Source: Akkermansiaceae bacterium UBA4145 (GTDB taxonomy: Bacteria; Verrucomicrobiota; Verrucomicrobiia; Verrucomicrobiales; Akkermansiaceae). Taken from it: 16,241 nt of DNA. The stretch spans positions 1 through 16,241 of the forward strand of contig DFWB01000191.1 of assembly GCA_002380675.1 (NCBI GenBank). The letters are read 5' to 3'. Position 1 is the first letter of the stretch, and every line of letters starts with the position of its first letter. Both the position numbers and the translations under genes were made by a program. The notes under the pieces were generated by a model. The model did not search any database. It had not been told where the DNA came from and saw nothing but the letters and a program-made list of their open reading frames with translations. This document shows positions 1 to 6,799 of this stretch, in pieces.

Positions 1-618
1 GACTTCATTAGAAAGGGATCCATCCAGCTGATCCCCTCAGCACTAAAGGTAGGAAGCAATACGCACGGTGACTCCTATGGCCAGTTTGGCTGGGACAACT
101 ACTACGGTAAAGGAAGCAGGTGGATTCGTCGAAGTGTCCTGACAAAAGAGGGTTTTCTAATCGTATCGGACACCTATACCCCCTCTTCCGAAATGGAAGG
201 CGGATACCTCGGTGGCCCGATATGGCACCTGGCGCGCGAGGACGGCCAGAAGGATGGCCCCCGGGCGGAATCGTGGTTCGATGCCCCTGCCTTCGAACAC
301 GCATGGTGGCAGAAATCTCCCCAGCGAATTCGACTCACCCTGCATCCGGGAAAAGGAATCAGATTTGGCCAACTTCGCCAAAAATCCTCACAGGACCTCG
401 ATCCCAACATCACTTCATACGCATATCGCCCGGTCACACCGGGGAAGCCTGCCCGCTTTCTTAGTGTTTTCACCCCCTACCCCGCCGGCACCCTCCCTCC
501 GGAGATCGACACGGTCATCTCGGACCAAGGGGCCTGCTCAGTCTTATTCGCTGACCTCAAGGTGCATATTGACCCAGATGGAAGGTGGCGCGTCATGAGG
601 ACACAGAGCCGGAACTGA
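1..618 (+). CDS. Heparinase II/III-like polysaccharide lyase, C-terminal fragment (partial, runs off left edge)
   Basis: Frame 1 is open from the first base to a TGA at 616-618, giving at least 205 codons with no start needed inside the window, so this is the 3' part of a larger gene. The segment at about residues 22-52 (HGDSYGQFGWDNYY, then WIRRSVLTKEGFLIVSD) resembles the beta-sandwich region after the catalytic domain in heparinase II/III-type lyases, where a tryptophan-arginine strand is followed by a hydrophobic strand ending in Asp. The remainder is beta-rich and ends in a short strand (RWRVMRTQSRN). Family members are usually exported and cleave acidic polysaccharides by beta-elimination. 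The catalytic part is outside the window, so the substrate cannot be named. It could also be another C-terminal beta-sandwich from a carbohydrate-active enzyme. The convergent anti-sigma gene ends 19 bases downstream. Confidence 0.5.
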   Translation, partial: DFIRKGSIQLIPSALKVGSNTHGDSYGQFGWDNYYGKGSRWIRRSVLTKEGFLIVSDTYTPSSEMEGGYLGGPIWHLAREDGQKDGPRAESWFDAPAFEHAWWQKSPQRIRLTLHPGKGIRFGQLRQKSSQDLDPNITSYAYRPVTPGKPARFLSVFTPYPAGTLPPEIDTVISDQGACSVLFADLKVHIDPDGRWRVMRTQSRN

Positions 619-637
619 GCGCCTCCGATCAAAGCTG

Positions 638-1615
638 TCAGGGCCCTGTCGCCCTGACCAGATCGGTCAGAACCTGCTCCTCGCACTCACTCAGGAAAAA
701 CAATATCCTGCTCTCGAACCTCTGAGCGACCACTGCCACCCCCGTCTCGGGGCACGTCCAACAGTCGGCAGCAACCCGCCATCCAGCAGGAGCATCCTTG
801 ATCGGCATGGTCGGAACCACGAAGACGTGAACCGGAACATTCTCCACCTCGAAACAGAGATGGGCCGCTCGGGCCTCTCCGACCGTAGATACCCGGCAAC
901 CCAAGAGTTGCCCTCCAGAAATCTTCCGGGGAAGAGCCCTGAAATCAAACCGAGGCCCTCCCTCTGCCCGAATCCAATCCTGATAGCCATAAAGGTCATT
1001 TCCCTGAAGTTCGAATGGCAACTCTTGACTAACCACAACGAGGGCCTCCCGGCCGAGGGCCTGCAATGTCATTGGTTCCCTCCCGCTGGCCATGGAATCG
1101 GGGTTGCTGGAGGTCAACTCGAAGGCGACAAAGGCACCGACCACAAGCAACCCCGTCAGAAGAACGACCTTCATCATTCCCTCCTTTCGCTTCCCGGAAC
1201 TCGTGTAGTCCAGAGAATATCCCGGACTTGTAAGACCACTGGCCCTACCTGCGATCTCCACTTTCAACACCGTCATCTGGTTTCGATCGGATATTCCTGC
1301 AGGAGACTGGGGCTGCACGGAGGAACGCTCCTCTCTACGGCTTGCCTCGTTCACTGCCAGCTCTTCCGAAGAAGCTCCCGTTCCCTGCTCTAAACTAACT
1401 GCAGTCAGAATCTCATTCATCAGGGCAGGAGGGACCGGGACATCCTCAAAAGCTGCAGCGATAATAGAGTCCCGCCGGCGTTCAGCCAAAAGCCAGGCCC
1501 CGAGAACGGAATCCTCTGCGGCCACGATCAGGGCCTCCTCAAAATCGGCACTCGCTTTGTCCGTTCCATCAGGACGAAGGCTCTGCAGAATAAAGCGTGC
1601 CTGCTCTCTATTCAT
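638..1615 (-). CDS. Membrane-anchored anti-sigma factor (partner of the adjacent ECF sigma factor)
   Basis: This 325-residue protein has a single membrane segment at about residues 147-167 (MMKVVLLTGLLVVGAFVAF) after a polar linker. The cytoplasmic N-terminus (residues about 20-72) has the acidic, W-containing pattern followed by a VPVPPALMNEIL stretch often seen in planctomycete and verrucomicrobial anti-sigma proteins. The outer part contains CWTC, which may bind metal or form a disulfide, and a strand AHLCFEVENVPVHVFVV. The start was set at ATG 1615 because it overlaps the last codons of the sigma gene and has a GAGGAG ribosome site four bases upstream; a longer in-frame start at 1630 lacks this. 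The overlap implies tight translational coupling, the usual arrangement for a sigma factor and its inhibitor. The family role is to hold the sigma factor inactive until an envelope or periplasmic signal is sensed; the signal is unknown. Confidence 0.75.
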   Translation of the reverse strand: MNREQARFILQSLRPDGTDKASADFEEALIVAAEDSVLGAWLLAERRRDSIIAAAFEDVPVPPALMNEILTAVSLEQGTGASSEELAVNEASRREERSSVQPQSPAGISDRNQMTVLKVEIAGRASGLTSPGYSLDYTSSGKRKEGMMKVVLLTGLLVVGAFVAFELTSSNPDSMASGREPMTLQALGREALVVVSQELPFELQGNDLYGYQDWIRAEGGPRFDFRALPRKISGGQLLGCRVSTVGEARAAHLCFEVENVPVHVFVVPTMPIKDAPAGWRVAADCWTCPETGVAVVAQRFESRILFFLSECEEQVLTDLVRATGP

Positions 1616-2069
1616 TATTCTCCTCTGCATCTCTACGCCTGAGTTGTTCTTTACCCTTGGATATTTGCGCCATCACTGTTCCGACGGGAAGGTCGAGAAT
1701 GGTAGCAATCTCTCTGTAGTCGTGTCGCTGCAGATAAAACAGAGTCAAGGTAGGGAGCAGGTCGGGCCCAAGCGAGCCGAGTGGTTCGACCAAGTCTCCC
1801 GGCTCACTGGAGACTGCGGCGGCGGACGGCATCGCCTTCCTGAGAGTATCCCCTTGCGATCCAAAGCGCCCTAAGTGCTCTCGGTACAAAGCCGAGAAGA
1901 GCCCCGTATGGACTTTTTCGCGCTCCAAATTCTCTGCTCCCCGACGGCTCCAGATAACGAACGTCTGTGTTACCAGATCAACCGCCCGGTCCATATCCCG
2001 AACAAGCGAGAGGGCAAACCTGTATAACGGCCGGTTGTAGACGTCGACGAGCTCCTCGAATTGGGTCAT
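1608..2069 (-). CDS. ECF-family RNA polymerase sigma factor
   Basis: This 153-residue protein has the two-domain form of sigma-70 extracytoplasmic-function factors. Region 2 covers about residues 5-45 (FEELVDVYNRPLYRFALSLV, then a DLVTQTFVIWSR helix that corresponds to the DNA-melting and -10 recognition segment). Region 4 covers about residues 103-146, with a helix-turn-helix around YREIATILDLPVGTVMAQISKGKEQL. The start at ATG 2069 puts region 2 at the N-terminus as in relatives; the in-frame extension to 2147 adds only a basic, unconserved stretch. The stop overlaps the anti-sigma start by 8 bases. It would direct RNA polymerase to a small regulon, often including its own promoter. A divergent exported DUF6807 gene shares the upstream region and is a candidate target, which is inference. 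The DNA-binding Region 4 is slightly divergent from the consensus. Confidence 0.88.
   Translation of the reverse strand: MTQFEELVDVYNRPLYRFALSLVRDMDRAVDLVTQTFVIWSRRGAENLEREKVHTGLFSALYREHLGRFGSQGDTLRKAMPSAAAVSSEPGDLVEPLGSLGPDLLPTLTLFYLQRHDYREIATILDLPVGTVMAQISKGKEQLRRRDAEENNE
1620..1626 (-). promoter_or_regulatory. Shine-Dalgarno site that fixes the anti-sigma start
   Basis: On the minus strand AGAGGAG lies four bases before ATG 1615, inside the final codons of the sigma gene. It is one of the few strong ribosome sites in this window and supports coupling of the two genes. Confidence 0.7.
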
Positions 2070-2269
2070 ACTTTCACAGGCTTTAACTCTTCGTTTCTCC
2101 AAATTGCGGGGGCCTTTTTTCAACATCCTGCGATTGGCCGCAGGCACAAAAATCTCAGAATCCTTTAACGCTCTTCAGGAGGACACGTTGGCCCGAATCG
2201 CGCCGGGAAGCAATCTGCATTCCTTCTTCCCTCCGACGGATCTCCCTGCTTCACTTCTTCTCTAACGCC
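2070..2269. promoter_or_regulatory. Divergent promoter region between sigma factor and DUF6807 gene
   Basis: These 200 bases separate the start of the sigma gene (minus) from the DUF6807 gene (plus), so at least one promoter for each must lie here or upstream. No convincing -35/-10 pair was recognised by eye. The last 50 bases before 2270 are pyrimidine-rich (TTCTTCCCTCC, CTTCTTCTCT) and give no Shine-Dalgarno site for the DUF6807 start. Confidence 0.4.
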
Positions 2270-3220
2270 ATGCGCACGCTCAACCTTACTTTCGCCCTCT
2301 CCCTGCTCTCGGCTATTTCCCTTTCCGCCGACGTCACCATCAATCTCAAACAGGAGAACAAAAATCTGAAGGTCCTCGTCGATGGGAAGCTCTTCACCGA
2401 ATATCACGGGAATACCCGCGTTCCATGCCTCTACCCCCTGATGAGCCACTCCGGAACCCATCTCACGAGGCAGTATCCTTTCGTCAAGGGCGTCGCCGGG
2501 GAAAAATCAGACCACCCTCATCATACCGGTTTCTGGTTCACGCATGGGAATGTCAACGGGCATGACTTCTGGCATAAGGATGACTGTAAGATCGTCACAC
2601 GTAGTCTCGGGGAGTTCAAGGTCAGCAAGCACAAGGATCAGGCCAGCGCGAGCTTCACGGCGGAACTGGCCTGGGAAGCAAAAGGGAAGCCCATCCTTTT
2701 GGAGAAGCGCCAGTATACGATCACCATCGCGGGAACGACCAGCCACGTTGATGTCACCTCCTCGATGGAACCGGTCGGGGACAAGGTCACCTTCGGGGAC
2801 ACCAAGGAAGGGAGTTTCGCCATCCGGACGGCTCCGTCTCTGCGCCTAGTGGGCGAAGTGGCCAAGGGAAAAATTACCAACAGCGAGGGAGTAAAGGATA
2901 ACGACGCATGGGGAAAAAGGGCTCGCTGGGTTGCCTATCACGGCCCTGACTCAGCTGGCACACCCCAAGTGATTGCCATTCTTGATCATAACAAGAATTT
3001 ACGCCATCCCACGTGGTGGCATGCCCGGAACTACGGTCTCCTGACCGCAAACCCCTTTGGAATACGGGCCTTCCGAGACAACTCCGTAAAGGGTAGCGGC
3101 GACTTCCACCTCAACAAGGGCCAGAGCCTGACACAACGCTATCGACTTCTGCTTCACGAAGGCAGCTTGGAGAGTGCAAAGATCGAAGAGGCCTGGACCT
3201 CATTTGCTGCGGGCAAGTAA
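2270..3220 (+). CDS. Exported DUF6807 (PmoA-like) family protein
   Basis: This 316-residue protein starts with a signal peptide (residues 1-20, MRTLNLTFALSLLSAISLSA). The conserved landmarks of the DUF6807 family are all present: CLYPLMSHSG near residue 53, DHPHH at 81-85, the downstream GNVNGHDFW, FGDTKEG near 175, WGKRARWV near 214, and HPTWWHARNYGLLTANPFG at 246-264. Members are often labelled 'PmoA family' or 'methane oxygenase PmoA', but they are not subunits of particulate methane monooxygenase. They are common in planctomycetes and Verrucomicrobiota, often in carbohydrate-utilisation regions. The clustered His and Asp residues suggest a metal site or a sugar-binding beta-sandwich. The biochemical role is not established. 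Its position near a polysaccharide lyase fragment fits a role in glycan breakdown, which is inference. Confidence 0.88.
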   Translation: MRTLNLTFALSLLSAISLSADVTINLKQENKNLKVLVDGKLFTEYHGNTRVPCLYPLMSHSGTHLTRQYPFVKGVAGEKSDHPHHTGFWFTHGNVNGHDFWHKDDCKIVTRSLGEFKVSKHKDQASASFTAELAWEAKGKPILLEKRQYTITIAGTTSHVDVTSSMEPVGDKVTFGDTKEGSFAIRTAPSLRLVGEVAKGKITNSEGVKDNDAWGKRARWVAYHGPDSAGTPQVIAILDHNKNLRHPTWWHARNYGLLTANPFGIRAFRDNSVKGSGDFHLNKGQSLTQRYRLLLHEGSLESAKIEEAWTSFAAGK

Positions 3221-3238
3221 TCTCCGAGTCGGCATTTG

Positions 3239-3961
3239 CTAAGTCCGCCGCCACTTGGTCAGAAGTGCCACGGTCCATTGGAACTTGCGTGCAGTCTCCC
3301 TGATTAGAAAAGGCTCATCGTGCTCTTCCAGAAGATCGAAGGACCCACCCAGTTCCATTTTGAGCCACTCCAAGGTCTTCCCCGGCGGCCAGTAATGCCT
3401 CGGAGTAAATTCCTCCAACCAGGTGCAGGGCGTAGTCAAAACTAATTCCCCTCCCAGCCTGACAAGACTCGGCAGGCGCTCCAGAAGAAGGGCCGGGGCT
3501 CTCAGGCGACACAGGAGATTGGCCGCCAGAACCCGGTCAAAGTCTCCAAGGTCTGCTCTAAGGTTCATGGCGTCCCCCTGCTCGAACGTAATGCATTCGG
3601 GCCGCGCATCTGCAGGTGCGTGGACATCAACAGACTCCAAAAGACTGCCCTCAGTAAGCCGGGACACCTCGCATCTCCCTCGCTCCTGCATATCTATCCC
3701 CGCTTCGACAAAGGAGTGTGAATAGTCGATGGCTACAACCTCTCCAGCCAACCGGGACATCTCGAAAGCAGATCGACCCACTGCACACCCAAGGTCCAAG
3801 GCCCTGTCCACAAGTCCCGGTGAGAACCTCTCAACGATTCTCTTTGGGAAATCGAGGGCCCGATCAGGGCCTCCTCCCCAACCATGAATCTGTTCAGGTC
3901 TCCCATAATGGAAGAGCAGATACTCGTCCCTCAGACGCTCTGACTCGTATATGTTCGCCAT
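3239..3961 (-). CDS. Stand-alone OvoA C-terminal type SAM methyltransferase (putative 4-mercaptohistidine N1-methyltransferase)
   Basis: This 240-residue protein matches the C-terminal methyltransferase domain of the ovothiol synthase OvoA along its whole length. The opening YESERLRDEYLLFHYG is followed by SAM motif I LDLGCAVGRS (residues 55-64), an acidic motif II residue in AIDYS (77-81), QGDAMNL (128-133), the AANLLCRL strand (146-153), TPCTWLEEFTPRHYW (177-191) and the signature IRETARKFQWT (220-230). In fused OvoA this domain methylates a ring nitrogen of 4-mercaptohistidine to give ovothiol A. Here it is encoded alone, and no EgtB/OvoA-like sulfoxide synthase is visible in the window. 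It is the last gene of a minus-strand cluster, 35 bases after the cupin. There is no strong ribosome site before ATG 3961. The family assignment is firm; the exact substrate in this organism is inference. Confidence 0.88.
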   Translation of the reverse strand: MANIYESERLRDEYLLFHYGRPEQIHGWGGGPDRALDFPKRIVERFSPGLVDRALDLGCAVGRSAFEMSRLAGEVVAIDYSHSFVEAGIDMQERGRCEVSRLTEGSLLESVDVHAPADARPECITFEQGDAMNLRADLGDFDRVLAANLLCRLRAPALLLERLPSLVRLGGELVLTTPCTWLEEFTPRHYWPPGKTLEWLKMELGGSFDLLEEHDEPFLIRETARKFQWTVALLTKWRRT

Positions 3962-3996
3962 TCTTGTTCAAATTGACTCGTTCCAACCACCGGGCC

Positions 3997-4383
3997 TCAG
4001 TGGACGGGCTCAACTCCCTCTACGGCGACGTCACTTTCATCGTAGTAGAAATCATCAGGATCGAATTTGGGCACGGAGATATTAAACAACCTTAGCTTCC
4101 CTATTCCCCGGTGCCGGCACCCAGGTTTGATCATGACCGCTGAGAGGGGTTTTACCGGAATCAAGTCACCGTCCAACTCTAGGTAGCCCTCTCCTTCGAG
4201 GACAACATAGATCTCTGTGGTCTTCCGATGGTAGTGGCACGTTGGCTCATCCGCGAGGTCCAACAGGTGTACCGAAGCAGGACCGTCCTGACTATCCGCA
4301 AATGCCCTCCGGACGACACCACAGCAGCAATCCTGTTCGGCAAGGCCGGCAAAATTGACTTCCTCGTACCTTTTCATGGGCAT
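3997..4383 (-). CDS. Small single-domain cupin with a complete metal-binding set
   Basis: This 128-residue protein is a single beta-barrel of the cupin family. Motif 1 reads HYHRKTTEIYVVLEGEG, giving His-x-His and Glu at standard spacing, and motif 2 reads MIKPGCRHRG, giving the fourth ligand, His. The full 3-His/1-Glu set is therefore present, so a bound Fe, Mn, Ni or Zn and a dioxygenase, isomerase or sensing role are possible. The start is ATG 4383 because it overlaps the stop of the upstream M29-like gene as TAATG, a standard sign of translational coupling; a longer in-frame start at 4449 would read deep into that gene. Three consecutive cysteines (CCCG, about residues 19-21) precede the barrel. 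The acidic C-terminal tail contains FDPDDFYYDESD. The substrate is unknown; association with the methyltransferase downstream suggests small-molecule chemistry. Confidence 0.85.
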   Translation of the reverse strand: MPMKRYEEVNFAGLAEQDCCCGVVRRAFADSQDGPASVHLLDLADEPTCHYHRKTTEIYVVLEGEGYLELDGDLIPVKPLSAVMIKPGCRHRGIGKLRLFNISVPKFDPDDFYYDESDVAVEGVEPVH

Positions 4384-5591
4384 TATCCGCCAGCCAGAGC
4401 CTCCATGATATACTTGCTTGGCCTGAAATTTTCGATGATCACATGCCATTCGCCCCCCCTCTTCATCCGCACCTCTTTCAGGTTGAAATTTGGTGTCTTA
4501 TGAGGAGCAAAAAGAATGTCATCATGAGTGCTGTTCTCGTGCTTCTTGAACATTTCCGGCACGATATCACCACCAAGGTGATCATCTCTGCCCGTGGCGA
4601 GGTGACAGGTTCCTAGCACCTTTTCATCCTGAATGTCTTGGTAAGAGACTGGCAGAACTTGCGTCCCAAACCCAAGTTCTCCAAGGGTTCCAGTCATTGG
4701 GTCGTCCGCGAGACGTCTGTTGTGTTGGTCAATCGTATCCTTGCTCCCCTCAATCAGGGTCGCTTTGACGACATCCCGATTCACCACATCGAGAATGCCG
4801 AGAGTGCCATCTTCATACTTCATGGGGAACTGGCCGTGAGCATCCTGTGGCACGAAATACACCTCTCCTGCGGGAAGATTCGCAATATCCGGGGTTGTTC
4901 CCTTACACAAGCCGTGGGACTTCTGAGCCTCCTGCCCTCCAAGGTCAAGGGAGGCCTCGAGAACACGGCCATCCTCGAGGCCGAACTCAATCTCAACTTT
5001 TTCAGCACCGGTCATCGCCAGACGGATCCGTTCGGCATCCGCTGACACCTCATCGTAATCAACCGCCAGTCCGGAACTAAGAATGATTTCATTCATCCCG
5101 TGCATGGTTGCTCCCCTGAATCCATACTCTTTGCATTTGGCAGTGAGAGGCGCCGTTGCAGAATACGTAGAAACGCAGAGAATCAGGTCGTAGTTCGTAT
5201 AGATATCCCGGTCGAGCGAGAGCTCCTCTCCCTCCGTGTTCCAGACCTCGTCGTCAAGATCAAGATTCGAGCCCTTGGTGCACCGATAGGCGAACATTTC
5301 CCCTCCAGTCATCCCAAGTTGGTCCATGACCCCGGCGTGAAGTGTCTCGTAGAAATACTTGTGAGCATTTTTCTGCACTTCGAATCCTTCATGCTCGAGG
5401 AAAGCAAAGTTTCTTATCAGTTCCTGCGGCTCCTGAAAATCGGTGAGAATACAGACCCGGCACCCCTGTGTCGGCTCGAAAACAGTCGATAAGAGCCGCG
5501 CTGGGTCAAAGGGAGGAAACTTTCTCCTCGAGGGATTCTGCAAAATTGCCTCGTCAAGATAGGGCGGGAGCATTCGGGTGATGGATTGCAT
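4383..5591 (-). CDS. M29-like metallo-aminopeptidase / NicX-fold metalloenzyme
   Basis: This protein of about 402 residues shows the C-terminal metal-site pattern of family M29 (thermophilic aminopeptidase T and relatives). Numbered from ATG 5591, the likely ligands are Glu243 in LPAGEVYFVP, Glu305 in TLGELGFGTQ, His330 in GTCHLATG, and His356 with Asp358 in NSTHDDILF. In characterised M29 peptidases a catalytic Tyr lies seven residues after the first His; here that position appears to be Asp (HLATGRDD), so peptidase activity is uncertain. The same fold is used by the ring-cleaving dioxygenase NicX. The N-terminal half (RVCILTDF, YDLILCVSTYSATAPLT) is a Rossmann-like alpha/beta domain typical of the family. 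Starts at 5612 (ATG) or 5627 (TTG) are possible. Its stop overlaps the cupin start, and the methyltransferase follows, so the three probably act together. Substrate unknown. Confidence 0.75.
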   Translation of the reverse strand: MQSITRMLPPYLDEAILQNPSRRKFPPFDPARLLSTVFEPTQGCRVCILTDFQEPQELIRNFAFLEHEGFEVQKNAHKYFYETLHAGVMDQLGMTGGEMFAYRCTKGSNLDLDDEVWNTEGEELSLDRDIYTNYDLILCVSTYSATAPLTAKCKEYGFRGATMHGMNEIILSSGLAVDYDEVSADAERIRLAMTGAEKVEIEFGLEDGRVLEASLDLGGQEAQKSHGLCKGTTPDIANLPAGEVYFVPQDAHGQFPMKYEDGTLGILDVVNRDVVKATLIEGSKDTIDQHNRRLADDPMTGTLGELGFGTQVLPVSYQDIQDEKVLGTCHLATGRDDHLGGDIVPEMFKKHENSTHDDILFAPHKTPNFNLKEVRMKRGGEWHVIIENFRPSKYIMEALAGG

Positions 5592-5660
5592 GACAGTGCA
5601 CCCTACGAGCATTCGAAAACCGGGCAAGAGAAGAAGGAGACCACAAACCCTATTATCTTT

Positions 5661-6125
5661 TCAAGAATCCCCTCCCTCCATCTCCATCCCCTTGTCCCTC
5701 AGCTCCTCAAGGACGCTGGTCATATCCTTCAAACCCTCCCAAACCTCCCTCAGGACATACAACGGGGCCTGCTGGCGAACGGCCAATGCGATCGAATCGC
5801 TTGGGCGGGCATCGAGCTCAACAATCAGCTTCTCGCTGATTTCATTTTCTGCCTCAATAAACAGTCGCGCGAAAAATACGTCATTTTCAACCCTCACGAT
5901 GACGACCCTCTGCACTACAGCCCCAAAGGCCCTGAGTGCATCATTAAAGAGGTCATGGGTAAGAGGCCGCGGCGGCTTGCGATCGGAAAGCGCATCATTG
6001 ATGGACGCCCCAATCGCTGGTTCGATGTAAAAGACGATCGACTTCTTTCCGTCACCCAGAAATACCGCACAACCTGCCTGCGTGGGCAAGAGCGCCACGG
6101 GGTCCACTTTCACTAGATCAGGCAC
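5661..6125 (-). CDS. Bifunctional nuclease family protein (BFN/DUF151)
   Basis: This 154-residue protein carries the DUF151/BFN signature: FYIEPAIGASINDAL (residues 32-46), the diagnostic PRPLTHDLFNDALRAFGA (52-69), VVIVRVENDVFFARLFI (74-90) and LDARPSDSIALAVRQQAPLYV (104-124). The domain was named for plant proteins reported to have DNase and RNase activity; many bacterial members are uncharacterised. The C-terminal tail is acidic and probably helical. The start is GTG 6125, nine bases after the gamma-carbonic anhydrase stop, so both are probably on one transcript. GTG codons at 6113 and 6107 are alternative starts. Family identity is clear; the cellular role is not. Confidence 0.9.
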   Translation of the reverse strand: MPDLVKVDPVALLPTQAGCAVFLGDGKKSIVFYIEPAIGASINDALSDRKPPRPLTHDLFNDALRAFGAVVQRVVIVRVENDVFFARLFIEAENEISEKLIVELDARPSDSIALAVRQQAPLYVLREVWEGLKDMTSVLEELRDKGMEMEGGDS

Positions 6126-6134
6126 GACGAAAGG

Positions 6135-6656
6135 TTACCGACGATCCAGGTTCCGAGCGAGGAACTTCCGTCTATTTTCGACATATTTCTCAGCCCACAC
6201 CTTAACCCCAGCCTGCTCCTCGACACTCAATCGGCGAACCACTTTTCCAGGAGAACCAAGCACAAGAGAACCCGGTGGGATCTCCGTGCCCATAGTGATA
6301 AGGGTGTTAGCTCCTATGATGCATCGCTCTCCAATGATTGCGCCATCAAGCACGGTCGCTCCCATCCCCACAAGGACCTCATTCCCAATCCGGCAAGCAT
6401 GGACGATGGCTCCATGGCCTACCGTGACGAGCTCCCCTAGATAACAGCCCTGATTGCTCTCGACGTGCAGAACCGCGTTATCCTGGACATTTGACCGGGG
6501 GCCCACCTCGATTTCATGAATATCTCCCCGGAGCGTCGAATTATACCAGACACTCGCTTCTTCACCAATTGTCACTCTGCCGATGAGATCCGCACTCGAT
6601 GCCACAAAGGCGCTCTCATCAATTTGTGGCCAGTGGTCCTCAAACGGCTCAATCAT
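6135..6656 (-). CDS. Gamma-class carbonic anhydrase family protein (hexapeptide-repeat)
   Basis: This 173-residue protein is a left-handed beta-helix of hexapeptide repeats (IGRVTIGEEASVW, IEVGPRSNVQDNAVLHV, VLVGMGATVLDGAIIG, CIIGANTLITMGT) ending in a C-terminal helix. The three metal-binding His of the family are visible: His64 in AVLHVES, and His81 and His86 in VGHGAIVHAC. Members form trimers with a zinc or iron site between subunits. Some are active carbonic anhydrases; others, such as the YrdA/PaaY-like group, have weak or unknown activity. The LGSPGKVVRRLS ending is typical of that short group. The gene heads a minus-strand run with the BFN gene and diverges from the exonuclease gene, with 143 bases between the two starts. 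Whether it hydrates CO2 cannot be read from sequence alone. Confidence 0.9.
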   Translation of the reverse strand: MIEPFEDHWPQIDESAFVASSADLIGRVTIGEEASVWYNSTLRGDIHEIEVGPRSNVQDNAVLHVESNQGCYLGELVTVGHGAIVHACRIGNEVLVGMGATVLDGAIIGERCIIGANTLITMGTEIPPGSLVLGSPGKVVRRLSVEEQAGVKVWAEKYVENRRKFLARNLDRR

Positions 6657-6799
6657 CTCTGGATCTTAGGAGGACCTCTCGAAAACCCAAGGAACGAAAC
6701 CTCTGGAATTGGCCGGGAACACTCCCAGGAAAGACTGGTGGGACAAGAAAGAGAGAGGTCAAGCTGGTCAGGCCGGGGCCTTCCCTGCTAAGTGGAACT
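6657..6799. promoter_or_regulatory. Divergent intergenic region between gamma-carbonic anhydrase and YhaM-like exonuclease
   Basis: These 143 bases hold the promoters for two divergent transcripts. The exonuclease frame stays open through the whole stretch, but the peptide there is basic and proline-rich and matches no domain, so it is taken as untranslated. No clear -35/-10 pair was identified. Confidence 0.35.

Noticed and set aside
827..1393. Plus-strand open frame of 188 codons opposite the anti-sigma gene.
   Set aside because: The minus-strand frame has a membrane segment, a coupled start and a sigma partner; the plus frame has none of these.
4383..4449. Longer cupin start at 4449.
   Set aside because: It would extend the cupin into the M29-like coding region, while TAATG at 4383 gives a natural coupled start.
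5586..6116. Plus-strand open frame of 176 codons opposite the BFN gene.
   Set aside because: The minus strand encodes a clear DUF151 domain; the opposite frame is a shadow of it.
6599..6799. In-frame N-terminal extension of the YhaM-like protein to ATG 6599.
   Set aside because: It overlaps the divergent gamma-carbonic anhydrase gene, and the peptide is basic and unlike any part of the family.
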